This document shows, piece by piece, positions 1 through 5,822 of a stretch of DNA of 6,344 bases. Under the pieces are notes generated by a model. It was given only the letters and a program-made list of their open reading frames with translations. It had not been told where the DNA came from and made no database searches. The first letter of the stretch is position 1, and every line of letters starts with the position of its first letter. This DNA comes from Gemmatimonadota bacterium. Its GTDB lineage: Bacteria; Gemmatimonadota; Gemmatimonadetes; Gemmatimonadales; Gemmatimonadaceae. A program made the translations under genes and the position numbers. Where the stretch lies: NCBI GenBank assembly GCA_031127185.1, contig JARIET010000171.1, positions 1-6,344 of the forward strand, in the 5' to 3' direction.

Positions 1-2
1 TG

Positions 3-686
3 CACAAGCGCTGGATCAGATTCGGCCTCGTTCTCGCAGCCGTGATGGCGGTCGCTGCCGCGATCCCCTGGCTGCTTGCGGCACCGGGGTCGCTGGGCGC
101 GCAGTATGAATCGTGGTACCAGATCCAGTCGTTTGACGCGACACGCGATCGGCAATACGGAATCGGCGGCGCAGACCTCTACGCCGGCGTGATCGGGCAG
201 CTCCGCGTCTGGTTCGGTGTGGAGTGGCCGCGGTGGTCAGTGCAGCTCGCGGGGCTGGTGATCCTGCTCTTGCCGATGCTGTTCCAGCGCCGGCGGTTTG
301 TCGAGGCGCTCTTTCGCGTGCAGTTCCTTGCGAGCCTGCTCGTGTTCTGCGTCCTCTTCAATCACCAGGCCGAGTCGCCGTCCTACGTGATCGCCATGCT
401 GGGCGTCGCGATCTGGTTCGCTGCTTCGGAGCGCACGCGGTGGAGAGTTGCTCTGCTCGTGGCGTGCATCGTGATCGTCAACCTCGGATCCACGGACCTG
501 ATGCCAAGGACCTGGTACCGAGAGTACTACGTGCCCTTCCTGCTCAAGACCGTGCCCCTCATCCCGGTCTGGATTGCGATGCAGCTTGAACTGCACGGAC
601 TGATTCGCACCCGCGGTGGGTCAGAGATCGCCGAAATGGATGAGGCGTACATCGGCCGCGCGCAAGCGCTCTCGCACCGCGGGTGA
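3..686 (+). CDS. Membrane glycosyltransferase of GT87/DUF2029 type, C-terminal part
   Basis: The reading frame is open to the left edge, so the start lies outside; 227 residues are visible. They contain about five or six hydrophobic segments (roughly residues 7-27, 78-95, 104-119, 126-142, 146-162 and 180-196) separated by short charged loops. This is the multi-spanning layout of GT-C glycosyltransferases. The motif NHQAESPSY (residues 120-128), at the start of a membrane segment, resembles a signature I associate with bacterial GT87/DUF2029 proteins. Family members such as mycobacterial PimE take a sugar from a polyprenyl-phosphate donor and transfer it on the outer face of the inner membrane. 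The catalytic first periplasmic loop would be upstream of the window, so donor and acceptor cannot be judged. The last 22 codons overlap the end of the convergent deacetylase gene. Membrane location is well supported; the family call is moderate and the substrate unknown. Confidence 0.68.
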   Translation, partial: HKRWIRFGLVLAAVMAVAAAIPWLLAAPGSLGAQYESWYQIQSFDATRDRQYGIGGADLYAGVIGQLRVWFGVEWPRWSVQLAGLVILLLPMLFQRRRFVEALFRVQFLASLLVFCVLFNHQAESPSYVIAMLGVAIWFAASERTRWRVALLVACIVIVNLGSTDLMPRTWYREYYVPFLLKTVPLIPVWIAMQLELHGLIRTRGGSEIAEMDEAYIGRAQALSHRG

Positions 687-1472
687 GAGCAGCGCGGTGA
701 GTTCGCGTTCCCGCTGCCAGGTGTAGGCGTCCACCGATTCCAGCGCAGCGTCGACGCGCCCGGGGTGCACCATCATCTCGACCGAACCTGCGGGAAGATG
801 GTCCAGGACCTGCGTCATCTGCGACTCAAATCGCTCGCCGCCCTGCATGGACACGCCGATGAAGTGCTCCGGTGCACGGGTCGTTGCGGCGCCGATGGTC
901 GTTGCCCGCCACGACCACCCGATGACCCCGCGATGGAGTTGCGACACGATGTCATTGGGGAATCGGCGGTGTGTTTCGACTGGCCGGCGGAGCGGAAGGC
1001 CCCGTCGCTGAGCGACGCGGGCAACGGCACGCCGCACAACCGGCAGCGCGTGAGTATGCCGATGCGAGTCGATATGCGTGAGCTGCACCCCGATTGATTC
1101 GATCGCGCGGATCTGTTCCTCGCACTCCGCCTCGACCTCCGACGCATCGAGCTGGCCTGCGAGCGCGCGTCGGACCATTGCGCCGAGCGAGAGAAATCGT
1201 CCGGTTCGCCGATTGACCAGCGTGACTCCGGGGACGATCGGCGCGCCGACCAGCAGGTTCAGATGGAGTCCAACACCGAGCGTCGGCGTGGCGCGCGCGC
1301 GCCGACAGGCATCGTCCCAGCCGGGGCAGTTCACCAACATCGATGTGGACGAGACCGTGCCTGCGCCATGGGCTTCGAGACTCCCGGCTGTCACCGCGGG
1401 CGAAATGCCGAAGTCATCGGCGTTCACGATCAAGCGCGTGCGCGGGGCGTGGGCGGCGCCCGCGGTTAACAC
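621..1472 (-). CDS. YdjC/ChbG/HpnK-family carbohydrate deacetylase
   Basis: A 283-residue protein, the usual size for this family of metal-dependent deacetylases, which remove N-acetyl groups from amino sugars (ChbG on chito-oligosaccharides, NaxD on a lipid-linked sugar) or act in hopanoid synthesis (HpnK). Visible family signatures are NADDFG (residues 17-22, with the metal-binding and catalytic Asp pair D19/D20), GLHLN with H70, the block HIDSHRHTHALP (133-144) with H137, and MVHPG (234-238). It ends with the typical LIHFGDL tail. The start is set at a GTG with AGGTGA four to five bases upstream; this places it 4 bp after the stop of the glycosyltransferase and just before the conserved LIVNADDFG strand. 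The frame remains open further upstream, but that stretch lies inside the glycosyltransferase gene and looks like low-complexity shadow. Codon 2 is TTA, rare in such GC-rich DNA. No signal peptide is seen, so the enzyme is probably cytoplasmic. The family is secure; the substrate is not. Confidence 0.9.
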   Translation of the reverse strand: MLTAGAAHAPRTRLIVNADDFGISPAVTAGSLEAHGAGTVSSTSMLVNCPGWDDACRRARATPTLGVGLHLNLLVGAPIVPGVTLVNRRTGRFLSLGAMVRRALAGQLDASEVEAECEEQIRAIESIGVQLTHIDSHRHTHALPVVRRAVARVAQRRGLPLRRPVETHRRFPNDIVSQLHRGVIGWSWRATTIGAATTRAPEHFIGVSMQGGERFESQMTQVLDHLPAGSVEMMVHPGRVDAALESVDAYTWQRERELTALLSPAVRERLRAADVRLIHFGDL

Positions 1473-1476
1473 CGTC

Positions 1477-2226
1477 TCACCTGTAGGAACCGCGCAAATG
1501 GTTCCAGCGCACGTGGAGCAGGTCGGCCAACATCGCGACGACGCTTTGGGTGAACTTGATCGTCGTCGGCTCTTCGTCGTAGCGAAAAAAGACGGCAGTT
1601 TGGCGGACGGTGAATCCGTGCAGTTGCGCGATGAAGAGGGCTTCGACATCGAAGCCGAAGCGCGCGATCGTGAGCCTGGGAAACACGGTCTCCGCGGCGC
1701 GCGCAGTGAACCCCTTCAACCCTGCCTGCGAGTCACGCACGTCACGGAGCAACAGTCCGCGAACGATCAGGTTGAATACGCGGCTCATCAGGTGCCGCGT
1801 GTAGAGATAGTGGAAGAACGATGGGCTCATGAGGTAGCGCGACTCCGGCAACACTCGGCAGGCGATGGCTACGTCAGCGCCGGACTCGAGGTCCGTCACG
1901 ATCTTCCCAATTTCTGACGGAGGGTACGCCAGATCGGCATCAGTGAACACCCGGAGCTCGCCAGTTGCCGCGAGCATGCCTTTTGCGACCGCTGCGCCTT
2001 TACCGAGGTTGGCCTCGTTGCGGAGGACGCGTGTATGCGCCCGCCCGTCGGCGAAGCCCGCCATGACCTGTGCGGCCGCAGGGCCGCTGCCGTCATCCAC
2101 GATGATGAGCTCGGAGCGGTACGGCAGCGCGTCGAGCCACGCCCCGAGTTGCGACAGCGCGGCCGGGAGCCGGTCTTCGCCATCGTAGGCGGGCACGATC
2201 ACGGAAAGGTGGGGGAGGGAAGTCAT
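1477..2226 (-). CDS. Family 2 glycosyltransferase, polyprenyl-phosphate sugar synthase type
   Basis: A 249-residue GT-A fold enzyme. Visible motifs, in order, are the N-terminal strand LSVIVPAYD (7-15), VDDGS (43-47) for nucleotide binding, NLGKGAAVAKGM (73-84), the metal-binding DADL (96-99), the LPESRY region (126-131), DSQAGLKGF (165-173) and FDVE (192-195). This series, particularly the SQ.G.KGF and FDVE blocks, is typical of dolichyl/polyprenyl-phosphate glucosyl- or mannosyltransferases (Alg5/DPM1-like). These use a nucleotide sugar to load a lipid phosphate on the cytoplasmic face of the membrane. There is no C-terminal membrane anchor, unlike ArnC or GtrB, so it resembles the short soluble type. 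It is the first gene of a two-gene minus-strand operon with the deacetylase and is divergent from pyrR. The ATG start sits directly before the first beta strand; only weak ribosome-binding sequence precedes it. The family is confident; the sugar is unknown (glucose, mannose or an N-acetylhexosamine are all possible). Confidence 0.88.
   Translation of the reverse strand: MTSLPHLSVIVPAYDGEDRLPAALSQLGAWLDALPYRSELIIVDDGSGPAAAQVMAGFADGRAHTRVLRNEANLGKGAAVAKGMLAATGELRVFTDADLAYPPSEIGKIVTDLESGADVAIACRVLPESRYLMSPSFFHYLYTRHLMSRVFNLIVRGLLLRDVRDSQAGLKGFTARAAETVFPRLTIARFGFDVEALFIAQLHGFTVRQTAVFFRYDEEPTTIKFTQSVVAMLADLLHVRWNHLRGSYR
1478..1483 (-). promoter_or_regulatory. Ribosome binding site of the deacetylase gene
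   Basis: AGGTGA on the minus strand, overlapping the stop codon of the upstream glycosyltransferase and ending five bases before the GTG at 1472-1470. It is the main reason for choosing this GTG start and implies translational coupling of the two genes. Confidence 0.6.
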
Positions 2227-2239
2227 CCGCGTGCAAAGT

Positions 2240-2256
2240 CACCCTGCACACCCTGC
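2240..2256. repeat. Tandem direct repeat CACCCTGC x2
   Basis: CACCCTGC occurs at 2240-2247 and again at 2249-2256, a 9-bp period. It lies 14 bases upstream of the glycosyltransferase ATG, where on the minus strand it reads GCAGGGTG twice. It could be a regulator half-site pair or merely a local slippage product. No known regulator is recognised. Confidence 0.4.
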
Positions 2257-2257
2257 C

Positions 2258-2320
2258 GCTGCAACGGTGCGCCCGTCCCCCCACGTCCCCAAATGTCCCG
2301 CTCTTTCCCGCCGTTGCGGT
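2258..2320. repeat. Long imperfect inverted repeat in the pyrR upstream region
   Basis: The left arm at 2258-2269 pairs with the right arm at 2309-2320. The core GCAACGG (2261-2267) and CCGTTGC (2311-2317) are perfectly complementary. Flanking G-C pairs and three G-T wobbles extend the RNA pairing to 12 positions. The enclosed 39 bases are pyrimidine-rich. It could be an operator, or a stem in a pyrR leader if transcription starts further upstream than the promoter suggested at 2320-2348. Confidence 0.35.
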
Positions 2321-2348
2321 TGTTCGGGTATGTGTCGTCCACCATATT
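2320..2348 (+). promoter_or_regulatory. Possible sigma70-type promoter of the pyr operon
   Basis: TTGTTC (2320-2325) and CATATT (2343-2348) are separated by 17 bases. They match the -35 and -10 consensus at three and four of six positions, and this is the most AT-rich spot of the intergenic region. Transcription would begin near 2355, leaving only about five bases before the pyrR ATG at 2360. That agrees with the absence of a Shine-Dalgarno sequence there. The prediction is weak by sequence alone. Confidence 0.3.
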
Positions 2349-2359
2349 TCACTCTCGAC

Positions 2360-2908
2360 ATGGCACCTTCCGAGTCGATCGTCCTGAATGCGCGTGCGCT
2401 CGAGCGCACCCTTTCCCGAATGGCGGACGAAATTGTCGAGAAGAACGACGGAACCGACGACCTCGTGCTTGTGGGTATCCAACGTCGGGGCGTACAGGTC
2501 GCGGCTCGCCTCGCCGCGGTGATCAAGGAGCGCGAAGGCGTTGGAGTCATGCGCGGTGCGCTCGACATCACGCTGTACCGTGACGACCTCCAAACCGTCG
2601 GCCCGCGGCCGGTCGTGGGTCGCACGGATATTCCGGTCGCGATCGAAGGCAAGCACATCATCATCGTCGACGATGTACTCTTCACGGGCCGCACGGTGCG
2701 CGCCGCCCTCAACGAGCTGGCCGATTTTGGCCGACCGGCCCGGGTGAGTCTCGCCGTCGTTGTCGATCGCGGGGGACGGGAACTGCCCATTCAGCCAGAC
2801 GTCGTCGGCAAGCTCATCGACGCACCCAAGGATGCACGGGTGGACGTATTCGTCACCGAGCTCGACGGCCGCGACGAAGTGGTCCTCCTGCAGGGACCAG
2901 GCGCGTGA
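2360..2908 (+). CDS. pyrR: PyrR: pyrimidine operon regulator / uracil phosphoribosyltransferase
   Basis: A 182-residue protein, the normal PyrR length. In Bacillus, PyrR binds UMP/UTP and then pyr mRNA to shut down the operon, and it also converts uracil plus PRPP to UMP. Visible features are the N-terminal [19 protein letters not shown] helix region (7-25), [16 protein letters not shown] (37-52), the LDITLYRDD stretch (68-76) characteristic of PyrR, and the PRPP-binding signature [13 protein letters not shown] (101-113). The start is the ATG at 2360. The frame is open upstream to 2231, with another ATG at 2330, but the extra residues are proline- and cysteine-rich, unlike any PyrR, and would make it too long. 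No Shine-Dalgarno sequence precedes the ATG. Its TGA overlaps the pyrB GTG by 4 bp, so the two are translationally coupled. No PyrR-type binding loop or terminator is apparent upstream, so the mode of regulation is open. Confidence 0.95.
   Translation: MAPSESIVLNARALERTLSRMADEIVEKNDGTDDLVLVGIQRRGVQVAARLAAVIKEREGVGVMRGALDITLYRDDLQTVGPRPVVGRTDIPVAIEGKHIIIVDDVLFTGRTVRAALNELADFGRPARVSLAVVVDRGGRELPIQPDVVGKLIDAPKDARVDVFVTELDGRDEVVLLQGPGA
2892..2896 (+). promoter_or_regulatory. Ribosome binding site of pyrB
   Basis: AGGGA inside the last codons of pyrR, eight bases before the overlapping GTG at 2905. It supports that GTG as the true pyrB start. Confidence 0.6.
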
Positions 2909-3858
2909 CGGCTCCGCTCGGCAAAGACCTGCTCGGACTCGAGCGTCTTTCCGCAGAACAGATTTCGCTCATTCTCGACACCGCCGAGCCGCTCAAGGAG
3001 ATTTCGGAGCGGACCATCAAGAAGGTGCCTACGCTCCGCGGCGCGACGATCGTCAACCTCTTCTTCGAGGCGTCCACCCGCACCCGCATCTCGTTCGAGT
3101 TTGCCGAGAAGCGCATGTCGGCCGACACGGTGAACGTGGCCGCGGCGACGTCCAGCGTCACCAAGGGCGAAACACTCGTGGACACGGCGCGCAATCTCGA
3201 GGCCATGAAGATCGACATGGTGGTGATCCGCCACCCGTCCTCGGGCGCCGCGCAGTTTCTGGCCGACCGGATCGACAGCAATGTCATCAATGCCGGCGAT
3301 GGCACGCACGAGCACCCCACCCAGGGACTCCTCGACCTGCTCACGCTCCGGGAACGCTGGGGAACGCTGGCCGCCAAGCGCGTATGTATCTGTGGCGATG
3401 TGCTTCACTCGCGCGTCGCCCGCTCGAATATCTGGGGCCTCAAGAAACTCGGCGCCGAAGTCGCCGTCTGCGGGCCCCGTTCGCTGTTGCCGGGCGCCAT
3501 CACTGAGCTTGGCGTGCACGTGTTCGACCGAATCGAGCAGGCCATTGAGTGGGCGGACGCGCTGAACATTCTTCGCCTGCAACTGGAGCGCATGACCGGC
3601 GGCTATATCCCGTCGCTCCGCGAGTACAACCGGGTTTTCGGCGTGACGCGCGAACGTCTCGACCGGGCCCAACGCGACATTCTCATCCTTCATCCCGGTC
3701 CCATGAATCGCGGCGTCGAAATCGATTCCGACGTGGCCGACGGTCCGCATAGCGTGATCCTCGACCAGGTCACCAACGGCGTCGCCATCCGAATGGCCGT
3801 GCTCTACCTGCTGGCGGGCAACTCGCCGCGTCTGGCCGACGCCGCCAAGGGAGGCTGA
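2905..3858 (+). CDS. pyrB: Aspartate carbamoyltransferase catalytic subunit
   Basis: A 317-residue cytoplasmic enzyme that condenses carbamoyl phosphate with aspartate to give N-carbamoyl-aspartate, the committed step of UMP synthesis. The carbamoyl-phosphate signature STRTR (57-61) lies in [13 protein letters not shown]. The active-site loop has SSVTKGET (83-90). HPTQ (137-140) completes the carbamoyl-phosphate pocket, and [12 protein letters not shown] (164-175) begins the aspartate domain. [11 protein letters not shown] (260-270) and the C-terminal [16 protein letters not shown] (288-303) are characteristic of ATCase rather than ornithine carbamoyltransferase. All catalytic motifs are intact and the length is normal. 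No regulatory chain (pyrI) is adjacent. This, together with an adjacent class I pyrC, suggests the class that forms a complex with dihydroorotase, as in Aquifex. The GTG start overlaps the pyrR stop and is preceded by AGGGA; pyrC begins 2 bp after the stop. Confidence 0.97.
   Translation: MTAPLGKDLLGLERLSAEQISLILDTAEPLKEISERTIKKVPTLRGATIVNLFFEASTRTRISFEFAEKRMSADTVNVAAATSSVTKGETLVDTARNLEAMKIDMVVIRHPSSGAAQFLADRIDSNVINAGDGTHEHPTQGLLDLLTLRERWGTLAAKRVCICGDVLHSRVARSNIWGLKKLGAEVAVCGPRSLLPGAITELGVHVFDRIEQAIEWADALNILRLQLERMTGGYIPSLREYNRVFGVTRERLDRAQRDILILHPGPMNRGVEIDSDVADGPHSVILDQVTNGVAIRMAVLYLLAGNSPRLADAAKGG
3847..3854 (+). promoter_or_regulatory. Ribosome binding site of pyrC
   Basis: AAGGGAGG ends six bases before the ATG at 3861 and overlaps the last codons of pyrB. 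It is the strongest Shine-Dalgarno sequence in the window and fixes the pyrC start. Confidence 0.85.
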
Positions 3859-3860
3859 CC

Positions 3861-5144
3861 ATGCGCGATCTCCTCTTGAAGGGTGGCCGCGTTGTCGACC
3901 CGTCGACCGGCATCGACCGCGTGGGCGATGTGCTGATTCGCGAAGGCAAGATCGAGAGCGCGGGCGATTCGATTGCGGCGCCGGACAATGCGGAAGTCGT
4001 GGACTGCAGCGGGCGAATCGTCAGCCCCGGCTTCATCGACGTCCATTGCCACCTGCGCGAACCCGGCCGCGAAGACGTGGAAACGATCGCTTCCGGCGCT
4101 CGTGCCGCAGCCGCCGGCGGGATCACGGCCGTCTGTGCCATGCCGAACACCGATCCGGTCACCGACAACCAGGCCGCCGTCGGGTTCGTGCTCAAGCAGG
4201 GTAGGGCCGCGGACGCCGCGCGGGTGTATCCGATCGGCGCGATTTCCATCGGGCAAAAGGGCGAGCGGCTCGCCGAGTTCGGCGAGATGGTCGGCGCTGG
4301 CGCGGTCGCCGTCAGCGACGACGGCAAGCCGGTGGTCAGTTCGCAGTTGATGCGTACGGCCCTCGAGTATGCGCGCGCGTTCAACATTCCCGTGGCGGAT
4401 CACTGCGAGGACCCAACCCTCGCCGCCGGTGGTGCCATGAACGAGGGCGTTGTCTCGGCCCGTCTCGGATTGCGAGGCATTCCGAGTGAGGCCGAGGAGA
4501 TCATGGCCATCCGTGACATCCTGCTCGCGCGCAGGACTGGCGGACATGTGCACCTCTGCCACATGAGCACGAAGGGGTCCGTCGAGCTGATCCGCTGGGG
4601 CAAGGATCGCGGGATTCGTGTCACGGCAGAAGCCTGCCCCCACCACCTCTCGCTCACCGAGGACATGGTTGAGGGCTACAACACCAACGCCAAGATGAAT
4701 CCACCGCTTCGCACGCTGGCGGATGTCGAGGCGGTGCGTGAGGCGGTGCGCGACGGCACGATCGACGTGATTGCAACCGATCACGCGCCGCACCACATGG
4801 ACGAAAAGCAGAGCGGTTTTGCCGACGCTCCAAACGGCATCATTGGCTTGGAGACCTGCCTGGCGGTGAACATCACCTGGCTGGTGAAGCCGGGGATTCT
4901 CTCCATCGCGACGCTCATCGATCGCATGGCATGTGCGCCCGCAAAGATCTTCGGACTGCCAGGCGGCACATTCAAGCGCGGTGCCATTGGCGATGTCACG
5001 GTTTTTGATGCGACGCGCGAGTGGGTGGTCGATCCCGCCGGATTCAAGACGAAGGGGCGCAACACGCCGTACGGCGGCCAGACACTTACCGGGCGTGCCA
5101 CCTGCACCGTCGTGGGTGGTACAGTGGTGTTCCACGAGGCCTAG
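3861..5144 (+). CDS. pyrC: Dihydroorotase, class I
   Basis: A 427-residue zinc amidohydrolase that cyclises carbamoyl-aspartate to dihydroorotate, the step after PyrB. The length and motifs are those of class I dihydroorotases (Bacillus, Aquifex), not the shorter E. coli class II. The metal-binding FIDVHCHLREPG (58-69) carries H62 and H64. SDDGKP (152-157) carries the bridging Asp expected in class I enzymes instead of carboxylated Lys. H181 (in ADHCEDP), H234 (in HLCHMSTK) and D307 (in ATDHAPHH) complete the active site. As I recall, the spacing equals that of the Bacillus enzyme with a constant offset of three, so the enzyme looks catalytically competent and not a pyrC' pseudo-enzyme. The C-terminal GGQTLTGRATCTVVGG and KTKGRNTPYGG segments form the usual beta-sandwich. 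The gene is tightly coupled to pyrB. Confidence 0.97.
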   Translation: MRDLLLKGGRVVDPSTGIDRVGDVLIREGKIESAGDSIAAPDNAEVVDCSGRIVSPGFIDVHCHLREPGREDVETIASGARAAAAGGITAVCAMPNTDPVTDNQAAVGFVLKQGRAADAARVYPIGAISIGQKGERLAEFGEMVGAGAVAVSDDGKPVVSSQLMRTALEYARAFNIPVADHCEDPTLAAGGAMNEGVVSARLGLRGIPSEAEEIMAIRDILLARRTGGHVHLCHMSTKGSVELIRWGKDRGIRVTAEACPHHLSLTEDMVEGYNTNAKMNPPLRTLADVEAVREAVRDGTIDVIATDHAPHHMDEKQSGFADAPNGIIGLETCLAVNITWLVKPGILSIATLIDRMACAPAKIFGLPGGTFKRGAIGDVTVFDATREWVVDPAGFKTKGRNTPYGGQTLTGRATCTVVGGTVVFHEA

Positions 5145-5166
5145 TCCGATCGCGGCGCGAAGGACG

Positions 5167-5805
5167 GTGCTCCCCCGATCGAGAACGCCCGTCGCGCCGG
5201 CGGGTGAGCCGTCGGATCGGGTGGTTCGCGCCCGCCTCGTGGCTGCCTGCCGCCGACTCGATTCGCGGGGGCTGATCGCCGGCGCGGAGGGCAACCTGTC
5301 GGCGCGCCTGCGCGGTGGAAAAATCGCCATCACGCCCTCGGGTATGCGAAAGGCCGATGTCCGCGAGCGCGACCTGCTGACCATCAGCGCCGACGGAAAG
5401 CTCTCCGCCGGCCAACGGCGTGGAGCGCGGCCCTCAAGTGAGATGCCGATGCATTTGGCCATTTACGCGGCCCGGCCCGACGTTCGGGCCGTTGTCCATG
5501 CACACCCGCGGGCAGCCACCGGGTTTGCAGTGGCCGGGAAGACCCTCCCGCGTGGGGTCCTCGCGGAGCTCGATGATGTTCTTGGGGATGTGCCGTTGGC
5601 GCCGTTTCGTCGTCCGGGTAGTGGACAGCTGGGCTTCGCCGTTGCCCAGGCGCTGGGTCAGGCCAACGTGGCGCTGCTGGCGCGTCACGGAGCGGTGGCC
5701 GTGGGATCGTCGGTGGATGCGGCGCTCAACCTGATGGAGAGCCTGGAACAGGCGGCGAGGATCGTCCTTGCCGCGCATATCTTGCACGGTGTCATCGACG
5801 ACTGA
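5167..5805 (+). CDS. Class II aldolase/adducin-family protein
   Basis: A 212-residue zinc-dependent family member. The group includes L-fuculose-phosphate aldolase, ribulose-5-phosphate 4-epimerase and methylthioribulose-phosphate dehydratase, all acting on phosphorylated ketoses. Visible residues are GNLS (42-45) and TPSG (56-59) for phosphate binding, SSE with E92, HAHP with zinc ligands H111 and H113, and ARHG with H174. E92, H111, H113 and H174 show the same spacing as E73, H92, H94 and H155 of E. coli FucA, so metal site and general base are intact. The FucA tyrosine that follows H94 by 19 residues is leucine here, so fuculose-phosphate is not an assured substrate. The start is uncertain. 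GTG at 5167 has GAAGGA unusually close (two bases between); GTG at 5221 would give a protein 18 residues shorter, also compatible with the family. It lies 22 bp after pyrC, in the same transcript by position. A role in pyrimidine metabolism is not evident. Confidence 0.88.
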   Translation: MLPRSRTPVAPAGEPSDRVVRARLVAACRRLDSRGLIAGAEGNLSARLRGGKIAITPSGMRKADVRERDLLTISADGKLSAGQRRGARPSSEMPMHLAIYAARPDVRAVVHAHPRAATGFAVAGKTLPRGVLAELDDVLGDVPLAPFRRPGSGQLGFAVAQALGQANVALLARHGAVAVGSSVDAALNLMESLEQAARIVLAAHILHGVIDD

Positions 5806-5807
5806 CC

Positions 5808-5813
5808 GAAGGA
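5808..5813 (+). promoter_or_regulatory. Ribosome binding site of the coiled-coil protein gene
   Basis: GAAGGA located nine bases before the ATG at 5823 and two bases after the aldolase stop. It supports this ATG and cotranslation with the aldolase gene. Confidence 0.7.
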
Positions 5814-5822
5814 CCATTCGAC

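Noticed and set aside
1473..1649. An in-frame upstream extension of the deacetylase
   Set aside because: It overlaps the end of the glycosyltransferase gene, is Ser/Arg-rich without family similarity, and the GTG at 1472 has a ribosome binding site and fits the family N-terminus.
1078..1917. A 279-codon open frame on the + strand opposite the deacetylase and glycosyltransferase
   Set aside because: It crosses two well-supported minus-strand genes, has atypical composition and carries no recognisable domain.
2231..2359. An in-frame N-terminal extension of PyrR
   Set aside because: It would add 43 residues rich in Pro, Cys and His, unlike known PyrR proteins, and contains the likely promoter region. 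The ATG at 2360 gives the normal length.
3351..3370. A perfect 10-bp tandem repeat (GGAACGCTGG twice) in pyrB
   Set aside because: The encoded [12 protein letters not shown] segment has the usual length for PyrB proteins, so no duplication or frameshift is implied; it looks coincidental.
2791..3750. A 319-codon open frame on the minus strand opposite pyrB
   Set aside because: No family motif or convincing start; the + strand pyrB is unambiguous, so this is a codon-bias shadow.
3804..5462. A 552-codon open frame on the minus strand opposite pyrC and its flanks
   Set aside because: It lies antisense to secure pyrB/pyrC/aldolase genes, shows no recognisable domain, and is rich in Arg, His and Ala, as expected for a shadow frame in GC-rich DNA.
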